From NCBI GenBank assembly GCA_963662155.1, contig OY759265.1, positions 61,975,024 through 62,039,023 of the forward strand: 64,000 bases of DNA, read 5' to 3'. This document shows, in pieces, positions 51,001 to 60,535 of the stretch. The notes beneath the pieces were generated by a model. The model was not told where the DNA came from and made no database searches. It was given only the letters and a program-made list of their open reading frames with translations. Made by a program: the position numbers and the translations under genes. Numbering within the stretch: the first letter of the stretch is position 1; every line of letters begins with the position of its first letter. This DNA comes from Lamellibrachia columna (taxonomy: Eukaryota > Annelida > Polychaeta > Sabellida > Siboglinidae).

Positions 51001-53003
51001 TCTGGCAATAAAATACATGTGCACTCGTACAATACCGTGTTTTATTCCTTTTCTCGTTTCCTCGTCAGGCCCTTTGATCATCCCTCTTGATGAACCTATT
51101 AATGACTGATGCTGTGTCTATAACTACTAACAGTCTCAGCTAATGCATTCTTAACTAGGAAGTCCACCAGTCTCTAATTAACATTTTTAATAAATAGAAT
51201 AATTTAATTATTATTGATAGTAAACTTTTTAAATAAGGGCGCCAAAGTTGCTTGGTTATATCTCGGGCATATATATCCTTTCCCCTGGATAAGAAAAATA
51301 TCTATATCTAACACTGACACCTACCTTGTGTGAGTACTGGATAGCGCCATCCTTAGTAAACTCGTATTCTATTTCCCGGAGAATGGCTGCTGTCTCGTTG
51401 TGGTCTGTGATCCGAGCTACCGGTGTTCCGTAATCCCAGATCAAATTCTTCAGCAAGGCCGTTGAGAGGTGAAAACACAAAGTCTGAAGAATCGAACATG
51501 TTAATTAATGCAGGAGGCAATTTCTAGAAACCTTGAAAGTGTTATTGGCAGTGAAACTCGCCATACTCGAGTTAGGAATTAGTTACACTCACAGGCATAA
51601 CTCTGTGGTTACACTAGAACTCATGTCAATGCGGCAAGACACCATTTCCTCTATTTCGTACAGTTCTTATGTTGTAGCCGCCAGATATATCACAGGGATT
51701 AGAGAAATTGGAGTGAAAAGGGAACAGTCTTCCCGTCTGTACAAAGTCTCTCCACAGAAAATACTTCTGCAAGCCCACGCTGGATAACCCAAAAGCGACG
51801 TCATCTTGTACAAATTACAGAATGCAACAAATGGAAAAATATATTAAAGCAAACTTCATTCGGTAATTGTTGGTTCAATCGTTGTAGTGGCCCAGTCGAA
51901 ACCCACCTTCTCGCCAGTGGTTGGGTGGGAGTAGATGACAGGGTGAACAACATTAGTCTGTGATATCGAGGCCATCCACAGTCGCTCCCATCGCTGCAGC
52001 TGTTCCGTCGACAGACCCTCAATCACCTCCCTCATGGGCGCAAACACTGCAGCATAACACAGCACTGGTGACGTCACCATGTCGCAACAGTTATGACGTA
52101 ATATTGCCACAGCACAGTCGCGCAGCAGTCGCGCTGACTCGACCAGCAGTCGGTTTTGATGGGGGGGGGGGTGTGACGCTGCAGAATGACTCGTGTGTTT
52201 GAAGTACGACCAGATCAACCGCTACAATTCTGACGAATAGGCCTACGACGAAACACGGTTTGAAGACATACTCAGGCGTACAGTTTATAAAGGGCCAGTG
52301 CCAAAGTCTACAAAACGTTCCACTCTGTAGATCTGTGTTGTACAATCTAAAATGGTCGTCGAAACAAACGTGATGGACTCACTTTGTCCAGTCCAGTGTG
52401 GTACTAAAATATATACACACGTAATAAGATTAATTAAATGTAATATAACTAGAGAGATAACTTATCCAGTCGCAGAACAATGCGCTGGCATACACTGAGT
52501 TGTAGTATCATATCACATTCGGACCTACCTGTAGTAGCCCTCTTGGGAACGTGATACATATGGTACAGGGCGTATGAGTATGGCATTGGCAGGTTGACGC
52601 CGTCGATGTGCAAGCCCTGGTATCCAACGCCCCTAAACCCCTCGGTCTCGTCATTCGACAGTCGAACCACGTCGTGGTCCGGCGACATCGGGTGGCAATT
52701 GAATGGCGTATCCAGTTCACCGAACCACTTGCCGATCTCCGCTTGTCGTTTGCCGCTCACTTTGCCCTGGTCACGGAATATCATGATGCGATACTTTTGT
52801 ACATCTTTCTTGATCTGGTCAATAGCTTCTTGCGGAACTGGGTCGTGCAATTTGATTCCAAACACCTCGACGCCAAGAACGGCCGGCTTCACCTTGTAAT
52901 AGTCGTGTTGTTGCTTCTGAGTCTCCGTGGATGCGCTCACTGTCAGTCTGCTGATTCGAGCAACCAACGGTAATAACACGAAACAAAATATTGAAAAATT
53001 CAT
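39100..53003 (-). CDS. Dioxygenase copy D: predicted ER-luminal TauD/TfdA-type 2-oxoglutarate oxygenase
   Basis: Exons: 53003-52529, 52064-51907, 51483-51325, 39303-39100 (475+158+159+204 nt; 331 residues), with the same GT-AG junctions as B and C. Signal peptide MNFSIFCFVLLPLVARISRL; metal motif LHIDG with its normal Asp; HPVIYSHPTTGEK; distal histidine in DNLAVAHVAG; arginine in LHRTTIKSAKPP; C-terminal QGKDEL. All residues expected of a TauD-type enzyme that can be judged by eye are present, so it is probably active in the ER lumen; substrate unknown. It is closest to copy C, from which it differs by a scatter of substitutions (for example E-S-PFNRH in C, D-T-PFNCH here). Intron 3 is 12.0 kb and contains a 5'-truncated LINE (40378-41492) and the foldback-like insertion (41928-51128). 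Splicing across 12 kb of palindrome is unproven; the exons themselves are well supported. Confidence 0.87.
39370..39442 (+). repeat. G-rich minisatellite, three units, intron 3 of copy D
   Basis: Same AAACAAATGGGGGGACGGGG-type unit as 17438-17612 in copy C, but fewer units. Confidence 0.88.
40378..41492 (-). mobile_element. 5'-truncated LINE insertion with 8-bp target duplication
   Basis: A 1115-bp insertion in intron 3 of copy D. Direct repeats ATCTAGAT flank it (40370-40377, 41493-41500), and the other units keep the uninterrupted site (for example 11573 in B). One open frame of about 340 residues runs through it: it starts within the reverse transcriptase (WIEQWLTDRRQRVVVDG), passes SGVPQGSVLGPILFLIYIND and the catalytic LKFADD, and continues through YKAIVRPHLEYCIQAW to the tail KDQCRLDIRKHSFSQR and stop. 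Its uninterrupted frame suggests a recent insertion. The missing 5' half (endonuclease) fits truncated target-primed reverse transcription. CR1/Jockey-like, tentative. Confidence 0.92.
41995..42890 (+). repeat. 62-bp-type array, left arm (copy D)
   Basis: About 14 diverged units, homologous to 19190-19985. One unit is disrupted by a short TA tract at about 42468-42486. Confidence 0.9.
42900..44860 (+). repeat. About-35-bp array, left arm (copy D), with a 25-unit expansion
   Basis: Diverged units as in copy C, but 43385-44270 is a homogeneous array of about 25 exact-length 35-bp units (GTTCATTACACCCCCACTAT + ACAGTTATAATACAT). Copy C has only one such unit at the matching place (about 20640-20680). 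Confidence 0.95.
45052..46287. mobile_element. hAT-like non-autonomous DNA transposon with GGGCC-rich ends
   Basis: A 1236-bp insertion with matched ends TATTGCCCTGCGCGGGCC and, reversed, TAGTGCCCTGCGCGGGCC. The 8-bp direct repeats ATATATAT (45044-45051, 46288-46295) flank it, but lie in a TA tract, so chance is possible. The subterminal 200-250 bp on both sides consist of GCGGGCCGGGCCTGGGC repeats. The AT-rich interior has no transposase. Copy C has the empty site (about 21440). Part of the interior (45420-45680) resembles 61030-61280. Confidence 0.82.
46312..46775 (+). repeat. (CCA)n / (CAA)n microsatellite, about 150 triplets
   Basis: About 460 bp, nearly pure CCA with a short CAA stretch at 46739-46763. 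Poly-His, poly-Thr and poly-Gly frames here are artefacts. About three times as long as in copy C. Confidence 0.98.
47170..47226 (+). repeat. Degenerate TTAGGG-like tract, copy D
   Basis: Same sequence as 22362-22424, next to the central hairpin. Confidence 0.85.
47245..47357. repeat. GC-rich hairpin at the palindrome centre, copy D
   Basis: Identical in layout to 22436-22548, with about 38-bp arms. The CTCF-like cores are on opposite strands facing each other. Confidence 0.88.
47350..50050 (-). repeat. About-35-bp array, right arm (copy D)
   Basis: Reverse complement of the left-arm units, interrupted by the GGT tract (48713-48778) and a mirrored unique segment (48780-48970). Confidence 0.9.
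48713..48778 (-). repeat. (GGT)n microsatellite
   Basis: About 22 GGT triplets. Mirror image of the CCA tract at 46312-46775, including the flanking CACGGTTGCATC...GAGGTATATA. Confidence 0.96.
50090..50590 (-). repeat. 62-bp array, about eight units, right arm (copy D)
   Basis: Same unit as 24230-28218. Copy D has about eight units where copy C has about 63. Confidence 0.95.
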
Positions 53004-53290
53004 CGTTACAACGCACCACACTCTGATCGCTACAGCCGCAACCGTACAACTGGTTCACCTGAAACCTAGCACTCCACTCTGTTCATCACCGGTGGAGTTG
53101 GCAGGTATATGACGCATGCTCGAAAATAAGGTCACGTTAGGTGTGGTCGCATAAGTTTCAGTGTTCTACCTTGGCCCCAAAAAGGTTCTGGTCAGCCGAA
53201 CCAGTAACTTCAGTAACTAAGGCAGTAAAGTTACTGGTCGAAAGGTTTCGGGTGCTTTTTTCTACCACAAAAAAATCAATATCATGCGCG
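53004..53290 (-). promoter_or_regulatory. Presumed 5' region of dioxygenase copy D
   Basis: Essentially identical to the region upstream of copy C. It has the same GCATGCGTCATATACCTGCC segment about 100 bp before the start. No TATA box or initiator can be assigned with confidence. Confidence 0.4.
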
Positions 53291-53754
53291 CCGTTCGCTA
53301 GAGCCGTGTTTCGCTTTGTGGATAATAATGTCGGCGTGAAAACGCATTTTTTTGAACAGTTTGCGCATTCCGGCTACCGGTTTTGATGATCAGCTGATGA
53401 ATACGTTTTAGTTTCTCCGATAATGTAGGCTGCCACACGGACTACTGCCGCTACAAAGTAATTAACCCGGCAGAGAAGTATGTTGTCAGGGATCACCGAG
53501 TCAGCGTATATTTTGAACACTGATCAAAGTCAAAAAACGTAAATCATTACGTATTGGTGGATGGCGGTTTGGTCGTCACCAAGTTTCGCCGGACAAACTA
53601 ATGTTTTTTGATTGTCAATATTGGTGTTATCTTATATCACGTTTTGAGGGTGTGGCGGTTTGGTCGTCACCTCGTCTCATGGGACAAACGAATACTTTTT
53701 GATGGCCAATATGCGCGTTATTTTATATCACGTATATAGGGGGTGACGGTTTGG

Positions 53755-54045
53755 TCATCACTACCTCTCGTGGAACACAAATCAGCATTAGTTAAGGAAC
53801 AGTGTAGGTTGGACATGAGGAAGGACTCATTCTCACAGAGGGTGTTAAATGAATGGAACAAACTGTCAAATGATTGGGTTAATGCTAGTAGTGTGAATAT
53901 GTTTAATAATAGAATTGACAGATATATGATAAGGGCGGGTATACATAGATGATAAAATTGTTGGACTCTCAATAAAACAGTTGCTTCGTCATTCACTTGC
54001 CATCCGGAACTCATAGTTTGGGATGGCAATCTTGTTAAATCTGAC
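53755..54045 (+). mobile_element. LINE 3' tail in the 5' flank of copy D
   Basis: Near-identical duplicate of 31380-31670, carried with the tandem unit. Confidence 0.8.
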
Positions 54046-55780
54046 GAAATATGCGCGTTATCTTATGTCCCACACAACGTATTGAACGGGTTCGTCCTAG
54101 TCTGAACCAATACAAAACACTACGTTTTATTGGACGTTGGGAATTTATACAACGACCCCTTAGTTAGTGAAGGCGTTAACTTCGTCGACGTGACCTTTCA
54201 CCCGCGCGATGTGTGTGTGCGTGGGTGCGTGCGTGTGTGCGTGCGTGTGTGAATGTTTGGCCTCACGTTGCTGATAACAACGCAGACTACTTCTCCAGCG
54301 ATAAATCGGCCAACATGGTCGTTTATCGGGGGTAACAACCAGCCACATACTAGTAGTAGTAAGTAAATGTCGACAATTGTGAACGACCCCAAAAGGGGGG
54401 TTCCCGGGCACGTGATGGACACCCCCTTGATCCACTTATGATCACATACAGGGCACTTCCTTTTCACATAAGCATCCACCTTAAATGTTCACCCCTGCCA
54501 GAAAACGTAAACAGCTTCGATCATCTTGTTCTGGTTTACTTTTTCCCCATAGTTGAAACAAACATTATTTGGCTTTCTCGGTCGTGTGCGTGTGTATGTC
54601 ACGAGAAACCTGGCTCACCGCGGTGCATCGGGTACGTGACACTCGGTTTAATTCCAGAGGTTTAAACAAACATTGGAGGGCTTCCTCGGTTGCTGCATCA
54701 ACTCTTTCGAATTAACTTTTTTAAATAACGGTGTTATAACGCGTAATAACGGTGTAATAACCTGTGCTTCTTTTAATTCTAAAAGAACAATTTCTCTTTT
54801 TATTGACAATGTAAAATGTTTTCCAAAACTATGATATACTAATATGCTCTACAATATTCTTAAGCAGTTGTGGTGGTATCTCTAAGCCTCAGATGATTTA
54901 TTATAATTAAATAGTATTATTAAATGTAACGTGACGGTTCAGACGGATTTGTGACATCCTATCCACAGCTGGAAGCTTGTTTTGTTTAAGTCAACCTGAA
55001 AGCAGCAGGAGTGTGTTTCCTGTTTGGAGAACTGTCAACGATTACATGCGATAGAACACTGAACACTATAAGAAACACTTCTTTCAATGTAACTTTGATT
55101 ACAACAGGTCATTGTTGTTAGGTGAGCTCCGTCTACAGTTTCTGGTGCGTCATTGGCCTTCAATTGGACTGGGTCAGTAAACAGGAGCAACCGCCGTCGC
55201 GAATTCGAATCGATCAGCAAACTGGCATCTCAATAGGTCAAAGACCTCTCTGTACGTTTCCGGATCAGGTGGTTTGTTTTCTATGAGTGTCGGGAAGTGA
55301 ATAGGAATTATAATGTCCTGATTGGTGACTAACACAGTCGTAACTTGATCTGCAAGCGGAGATGAGCTGGAAGAGCTTGTTGATCAGCATAATGTGTGAA
55401 CATTACCGCGAGTATTGTTGTTCTTTCCTCACTTTTTATCCCAAGGTCGCAACTTGATCTCGAAAGCGGAGATGAACTGGAAGAGTTTTTTGATCAACAT
55501 AATGTGTTAACTTGATCGCTTTCGAGCGGGAAATACCGCGGTTTTCCTTTGGTCTAGCTTTCCCGCATTTTGGCCGAAATATCATGCTTTTCGTAATTTT
55601 CAGAAACATACACAATTCACGATAAAAACGATCTATGTGTTGCACTCCGAGGCCATTCTATGCACATTTTATTCCTCTTAACTGTCTCAAGTGATTTCAT
55701 ATTTTCTTGCATGTGTTCAACGCGAACGATAAAAAAAACAGACAAAAGTTGAGTGTAGGAGGATGTTTCCTGCTTTTCCA
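54046..55780. other. Duplicated non-coding 5' flank of copy D
   Basis: Counterpart of 31671-33470. No gene recognised. A short TG tract is at 54209-54250. Confidence 0.55.
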
Positions 55781-55784
55781 TGAG

Positions 55785-55945
55785 CAGATGTTGACACCTG
55801 TGGATCAGATGTTGACACCTGTGCATCAGATGGTGACACCTGTGGATCAGATTTTGACACTTGTGGATCAGATGTTGACACCTGTGGATCAGGTGTTGAC
55901 ACCTGTGGATCAGGTGCTGATACCTGTGGATCAGGTGCTGTCGTC
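55785..55945 (+). repeat. 21-bp minisatellite, about eight units
   Basis: Units GATGTTGACACCTGTGGATCA with minor variants. The matching place in unit C (33463-33492) has about one and a half units, so this is a D-specific expansion. Confidence 0.93.
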
Positions 55946-56052
55946 CCTGAATGCAGGTTGCCTATGTAAAAGTGAAGTGCCTGTTAGGTAACATATATTT
56001 AAAATAATACGATATCGGACAGGACGCCAACGCATCGAGTTAACATGTGACA

Positions 56053-56056
<4 letters not shown>

Positions 56057-56124
<68 letters not shown>
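56057..56124. repeat. (TA)n microsatellite
   Basis: About 66 bp of TA, the right-hand limit of the tandem unit. Confidence 0.95.
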
Positions 56125-56126
<2 letters not shown>

Positions 56127-56145
56127 TATATACATCGATGCTTCA

Positions 56146-58330
56146 TCTACCACCTGGTGCTGATAACGGCTCGCTGCGGGAGTACCTAATAACTAATCTG
56201 GACACCGTTTTGCGACGTAGCCCAGACTGTGGTGTTATTTTAAGTGGAGATTTTAATCAGTTCAATGACTAATTTTTACGCACACATTATGGATACGAGC
56301 AACTTGTTAAGGCAGCCACACGTAATCGAGCAATTTTAGACAAAATGTGGTCTAACATGTCACCTGTCTACGGTTGTCCGACAGTGCTTGACGGAGTGGG
56401 AACATCAGACCACAAGATGGTGTTACTGGTGCCATCGTGTTTCCCAACACTCGACACGGGCATGGTCCAGAGCATCGTTACCAGGCGCATGGGTAACAAT
56501 GAACGAGCAATGTTTACATCAGAGCTGTCACATACAAGACGGGAGTATACGTACACATTGCCTACGTGCGAGGAACAGTTTAATCTCTTCCAGGCAACCG
56601 TGGACTATTTACTGGGCACGTGTTTTCCGTACAAGACTGTGTCACGTCATAGCACAGATAAACCATGGATCACAGATGGCTTCCGGCACCTGATCAGACA
56701 GCGACATCGTGCTCGTATGTCTGATGACATGGAACAGGCCAGAAGCCTGAGGAACTTAGTGAATCGCACAGCGCCAAAATTGCGTCATCGGTTTTACCAA
56801 TCAAAAATCGCAACACTCGAGGAATCATCGACACGTGACTGGTGGAAACACATGAAGCCTCTCTTGGGAACATCATCTGGCAGTCGCAATGAGATGCAGG
56901 GGCTGGCCAATAAATACACTGATGGGGATTTGGACAGTTTGGTCAACTCTATGAATGGATTCTTTGTGTCAGTGTGTGAAGACTTACCAAGATTGCAGTC
57001 TTCTCACCCAATCTTTGACGCTGACGAACCATTGCCAGCTGAGTTCACTGTCAGCGTGACAGATACGAAGGTGGCACTTGAAAAGGTCAAAGTTAACAAA
57101 GCCACAGGACCGGACAACATTCCGCTTTGGGTATTGAAAGACTTTTCGCACCTTATCGCGGCACCGGTCACAGCTATCTTTAACAGCTCACTCAGGGAAG
57201 GTGTCCTACCCAAGCTATGGAAGTCAGCAACAGTCATTCCGTTGTCAAAGAAACATCCACCAGACACAGTGGAAAATGACATTAGACCTATATCGATAAC
57301 TCCAATTCTGGCAAAAGTGTTTGAGTCACTTGTGCTGAAGTGGGTCGATATTTGTGTTAAACCTCAGATTGATAATAGGCAGTTCGGAGGTGTGGCTGGG
57401 ACTTGTACTACTGATGTTCTGGTTGAAATGCTCCACAAGTGGTATGAAGCCAAAGATGTAAAGGGCAACTTTGTGAGGGTTTTATTTCTGGACTACAGGA
57501 AAGCATTTGATCAAATTAAACATGATATATTAATCGATAAACTTGTCAAAATGGAAATACCAGCACATTTAGTCCGATGGATGGCAGCGTTTTTCCTAGA
57601 CCGTGAGCAGAGAGTTCAGATCGGGGACGCTGTATCAAGACCAGGCTACCCTAATGGAGGCGTTCCCCGGGGAACATTGTCTGGATCTAAACACTTTTTG
57701 GTCCATATCAATGGTTTACGAACACCTTGCCCTATCTACAAATATGTAGATGACAGCACAATATTTGAAATATGCAACCAGAGCAGAGTATCTGTCATAC
57801 AGGATTCAGCTAATATTATTATGCAGTGGTCTAGCGATAATGACGTGCGCATTAATACGAGTAAGACAAAAGAAATGGTCATATGTTTCTGTAAAGATAG
57901 AACGTATGTTGAATCTCTGCCGTATATAAATATAAACGGGACTGATATTGAAAGAGTTACTCAAGCAAAAGTTCTCGGTGTAACCGTGTAAATATCATCT
58001 GATTTAAGTTGGAATGCACATGTAGATGAAATAGTTGCAAAGGCAAGGAAAAGGGTGTACATGATCTATCAATTGAAACGTGCTGGAATCAATCAAATCG
58101 ATTTGGTTAGAATTTATGTATCTGTGATCAGACCAGTAGTTGAATATGCTTGTCCGGTATGGCACATGAACTTGCCTAAATATTTGTCGGACAATATCGA
58201 GATAATCCAAAAACGGTGTCTCAAAACTATATTCCCTGGTGTTACATACGAAGATATTCTGCAGATGGTAAACATACCAACGCTGCACTGCGCTGCATTG
58301 TCATTCATCACTTATTGCTGAGGTATGGGA
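56146..58330 (+). mobile_element. Non-LTR retrotransposon with long open reverse-transcriptase frame
   Basis: The best preserved LINE here. It begins inside the apurinic-type endonuclease (GVILSGDFNQF near 56230, with a stop just after, then TSDHKMVLL at about 56405, carrying the GDFN and SDH motifs). The following frame runs open from before 56345 to 57991, about 548 residues. It includes KATGPDNIPLWVLK, NDIRPISITPILAKVFE, VLFLDYRKAFDQIKHD, NGGVPRGTLSGSKHF and the catalytic KYVDDSTIFE. A single stop at 57989 separates the frame from its continuation (SSDLSWNAHVDEIV, SVIRPVVEYACPVWH, about 57992-58318). The two stops mean the element is inactive but young. CR1/L2-like, tentative. It marks the border between the dioxygenase array and the FAF1 gene. 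Confidence 0.88.
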
Positions 58331-59650
58331 TGGTGCTAACAAGCTAAAGGCTTCCTGTGTCTGTATCTTGGACTAACACTGACAGCTCTACAAAAGGTGA
58401 AAATGTCTGTCTTGTACTATATGAGTATATGTTACAATGTTGCACTGACAACTTGTACTATATGAGTATATGTTACAATGTTGCACTGACAAATTGTACT
58501 GTTTCACACATGAATGAAAACCATAATTTAGACAGAAACCAATTTATTCATATGCAAAATAAGCAGATTGAATCATCTTAATTAGGGTCTGTCATGACCA
58601 AACCTACAGACTTTGTACATAAGTGTACACATTGAAGTACTCTGTACATAAGTGTACACATTACAGTACTCTGTACTATTTTGGAGGACTAGGCTATGTG
58701 TATGTGCATGATGGTAGCAATATAATAAACTAGTATGGATGTATGGCCACAGTTTAACTTTGGTACATTATTGGACTATTATTTCAATGCACATGAATCA
58801 AGTTGACCCAATTACATGTATATGTTAATGACACATAAAAGCAATAGCTGAGTGACCAAAATTATGTTTTGACAAACTGAAGTACAAATAAGATCAGGCT
58901 GAAGTTAAATATGGCTATTTTTGTATCTTCAGGACAAATTTTGTACATTTCAGATTGGATGGGCAAAATCAATAAAATGTCTCCTCGTAACTCTTACTCA
59001 TTGTTGTCCTCTGGCGTTGATAATTTGTGGTGCGAGGTACTATTTGCTGAACATTGGTGAAATGGAAAAGCAAAGTATGCAATTTTTCAGTGATGTTTGC
59101 AAGAAAATACATCAGATAATCACTTTTCAGAAATAACTCAATCACCAAATTTAACCTTTGGTGGATGCTTTGGCTAGCAAACCTGGATATTGAGAAACGA
59201 TGATGTCTTTAGAGCAGTATATGTTATTAAATAGGGACTGTTCATTTGGGGAATCATTTTATTTTCATGCTGAGACAGTCAATATTCCACAAAGAACAAG
59301 AACATTTAAATTTTGCATGACAAAAACAGGACAAGTAGAAAGAATAATAAATCTATAATTTCCCAGTGTCTCATCACAGCACATGCAAATCAGGGTACTA
59401 AAAACGAGGCCAGAAAGTACAAAATCTGTCAAACCAATACACAAATTAAACACACTCCTTTGAAATACAGCTAGCGAAGTGTAGAACAGTGCCTAAAAGT
59501 AGTTTATGGCCAAAATTCATTCCTTTAACACTGACCTTATTATATATAAGTGATTATATAACGTACATATACTAATGTTACATTATTATACGACGTACAT
59601 ATACTAATGTTACATTTTTATATGATGTACATATACTAATGTTATAATGT
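58331..59650. other. Region downstream of FAF1, probably including its 3' untranslated part
   Basis: No coding sequence recognised. It holds a 41-bp direct duplication (about 58416-58498, TACTATATGAGTATATGTTA), a shorter one at 58610-58672 (GTACATAAGTGTACACATT) and a 32-bp triple repeat at 59560-59645 (GTACATATACTAATGTTA). On the minus strand AATAAA occurs at 59263-59258, a candidate FAF1 polyadenylation signal about 390 bp after the stop. Confidence 0.5.
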
Positions 59651-59731
59651 CTACTTCTCCTCGAGAATCAATGTTTCTTGTGGGTAGAGTTTCAACTTTT
59701 CTAACGTCTCTTGGCTGTCCAACTGTGTCAA
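59651..59731 (-). CDS. FAF1: FAF1-like gene, last coding exon (end of UBX domain)
   Basis: An 81-nt exon encoding 26 residues (LTQLDSQETLEKLKLYPQET, then LILEEK) and a TAG stop at 59653-59651. It follows a good acceptor (CTTCTGTTTCAG at 59743-59732) in phase 0. It continues the UBX domain from the exon at 62431-62646: joined, the boundary reads FPRRD then LTQLD, where vertebrate FAF1 has FPRRD-VTQLD. The closing L-x-P-Q-E-T-L-x-L-E segment is also FAF1-like. FAF1 is a ubiquitin-binding adaptor of the p97/VCP ATPase and, in vertebrates, a Fas-associated factor. Very short, but the splice sites, phase and family match agree. Confidence 0.93.
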   Translation of the reverse strand: MTQLDSQETLEKLKLYPQETLILEEK

Positions 59732-59814
59732 CTGAAACAGAAGACAGAACACATTGACATAAGTTATCGCACTACGCTCTATCAGTTACAATAACAACAA
59801 CAGTTATAACTGAT

Positions 59815-60265
59815 CTGTAAGAAGCCCATACTGCTATATGGTTGTGAATCATCGTCAATGACTAAGCAATCAGAAACAAACAAGCAACAGATATGTGGTT
59901 CTTGAGAAGAATGCTCAAGAGTATTGTGGGAAAAAAAATAGTAATGAAGAAATTCTTAGAAGAGCACTTACTAAAAGGAATATCATGTGCAAAAGTAGAA
60001 GAAAAAAACAAGCAAAATTTATAGGCCATGTGATGGGAAAGGGAAAATTAAAACAGCTAGTGAATGTGAGAAAGATTGAGGGGGAAGAAGCAGAAGTAGG
60101 CAACGAATTAACATCCTCGATAGTGTGGCTATAAAAGTAGGCAACGAATTAACATCCTCGATAGTGTGGCTATGAAAGAGCATAACAGAACTGAAAAGAC
60201 GTGATCATGTGAAATTGAAGGTCATAATCACCCACACCTGCATCTCACCCGATGATGATGACCAG
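59815..60265 (+). mobile_element. LINE 3' tail inside the last FAF1 intron (antisense to the gene)
   Basis: Reads like KPILLYGCES(x)SMTKQSE, then W-E-K-K, SNEEILRRALTKRNIM and KQAKFIGHVMGKGKLKQLVN, and ends with ACCCACACCTGCATC and a GATGATGATGA tail, a layout typical of LINE ends. Frameshifted. It contains a 41-bp direct duplication (about 60093-60174). Confidence 0.78.
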
Positions 60266-60535
60266 TTATTATAACAACTATGCACAGATCGAAAAATTTA
60301 CATGAGCTTGCAATGCAACTTTGACCTTGGTAATCATGTAATACAATATTAAACCAATCAAATAAACTGCTAAACAAACTGTACATCTGTTATCAATATC
60401 ATGTCATCGCAACCATTTTGTAGAAGTTTGGTCTATCTGTACTATACGATACTGTACGATTGGCAGACAATAAAAACATACTGAAAACACAGAACTTCAT
60501 TGTACATAATTGTACTACCACTACAAAATAATTAC

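Larger units (their letters stand above)
41928..51128. mobile_element. Foldback-like giant palindromic insertion in intron 3 of copy D
   Basis: Second copy of the element at 19120-28753, at the same intron position and with the same AACAGT direct repeats (41922-41927; 51129-51134). Its terminal inverted repeats AGTAGTTATA match 10 of 10. The palindrome is better preserved than in C: left 62-mers (41995-42890), 35-mers (42900-44860), unique segment (44870-45050), CCA run (46312-46775) and inner 35-mers are mirrored by inner 35-mers (47350-48710), GGT run (48713-48778), unique segment (48780-48970), 35-mers (48970-50050) and 62-mers (50090-50590). The centre is near 47.3 kb. A 1236-bp hAT-like element lies within the left arm. 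No transposase seen. Confidence 0.8.

Noticed and set aside
56345..58321. Host gene with reverse-transcriptase-like domain
   Set aside because: The endonuclease motifs upstream, two in-frame stops and typical LINE order show a retrotransposon.
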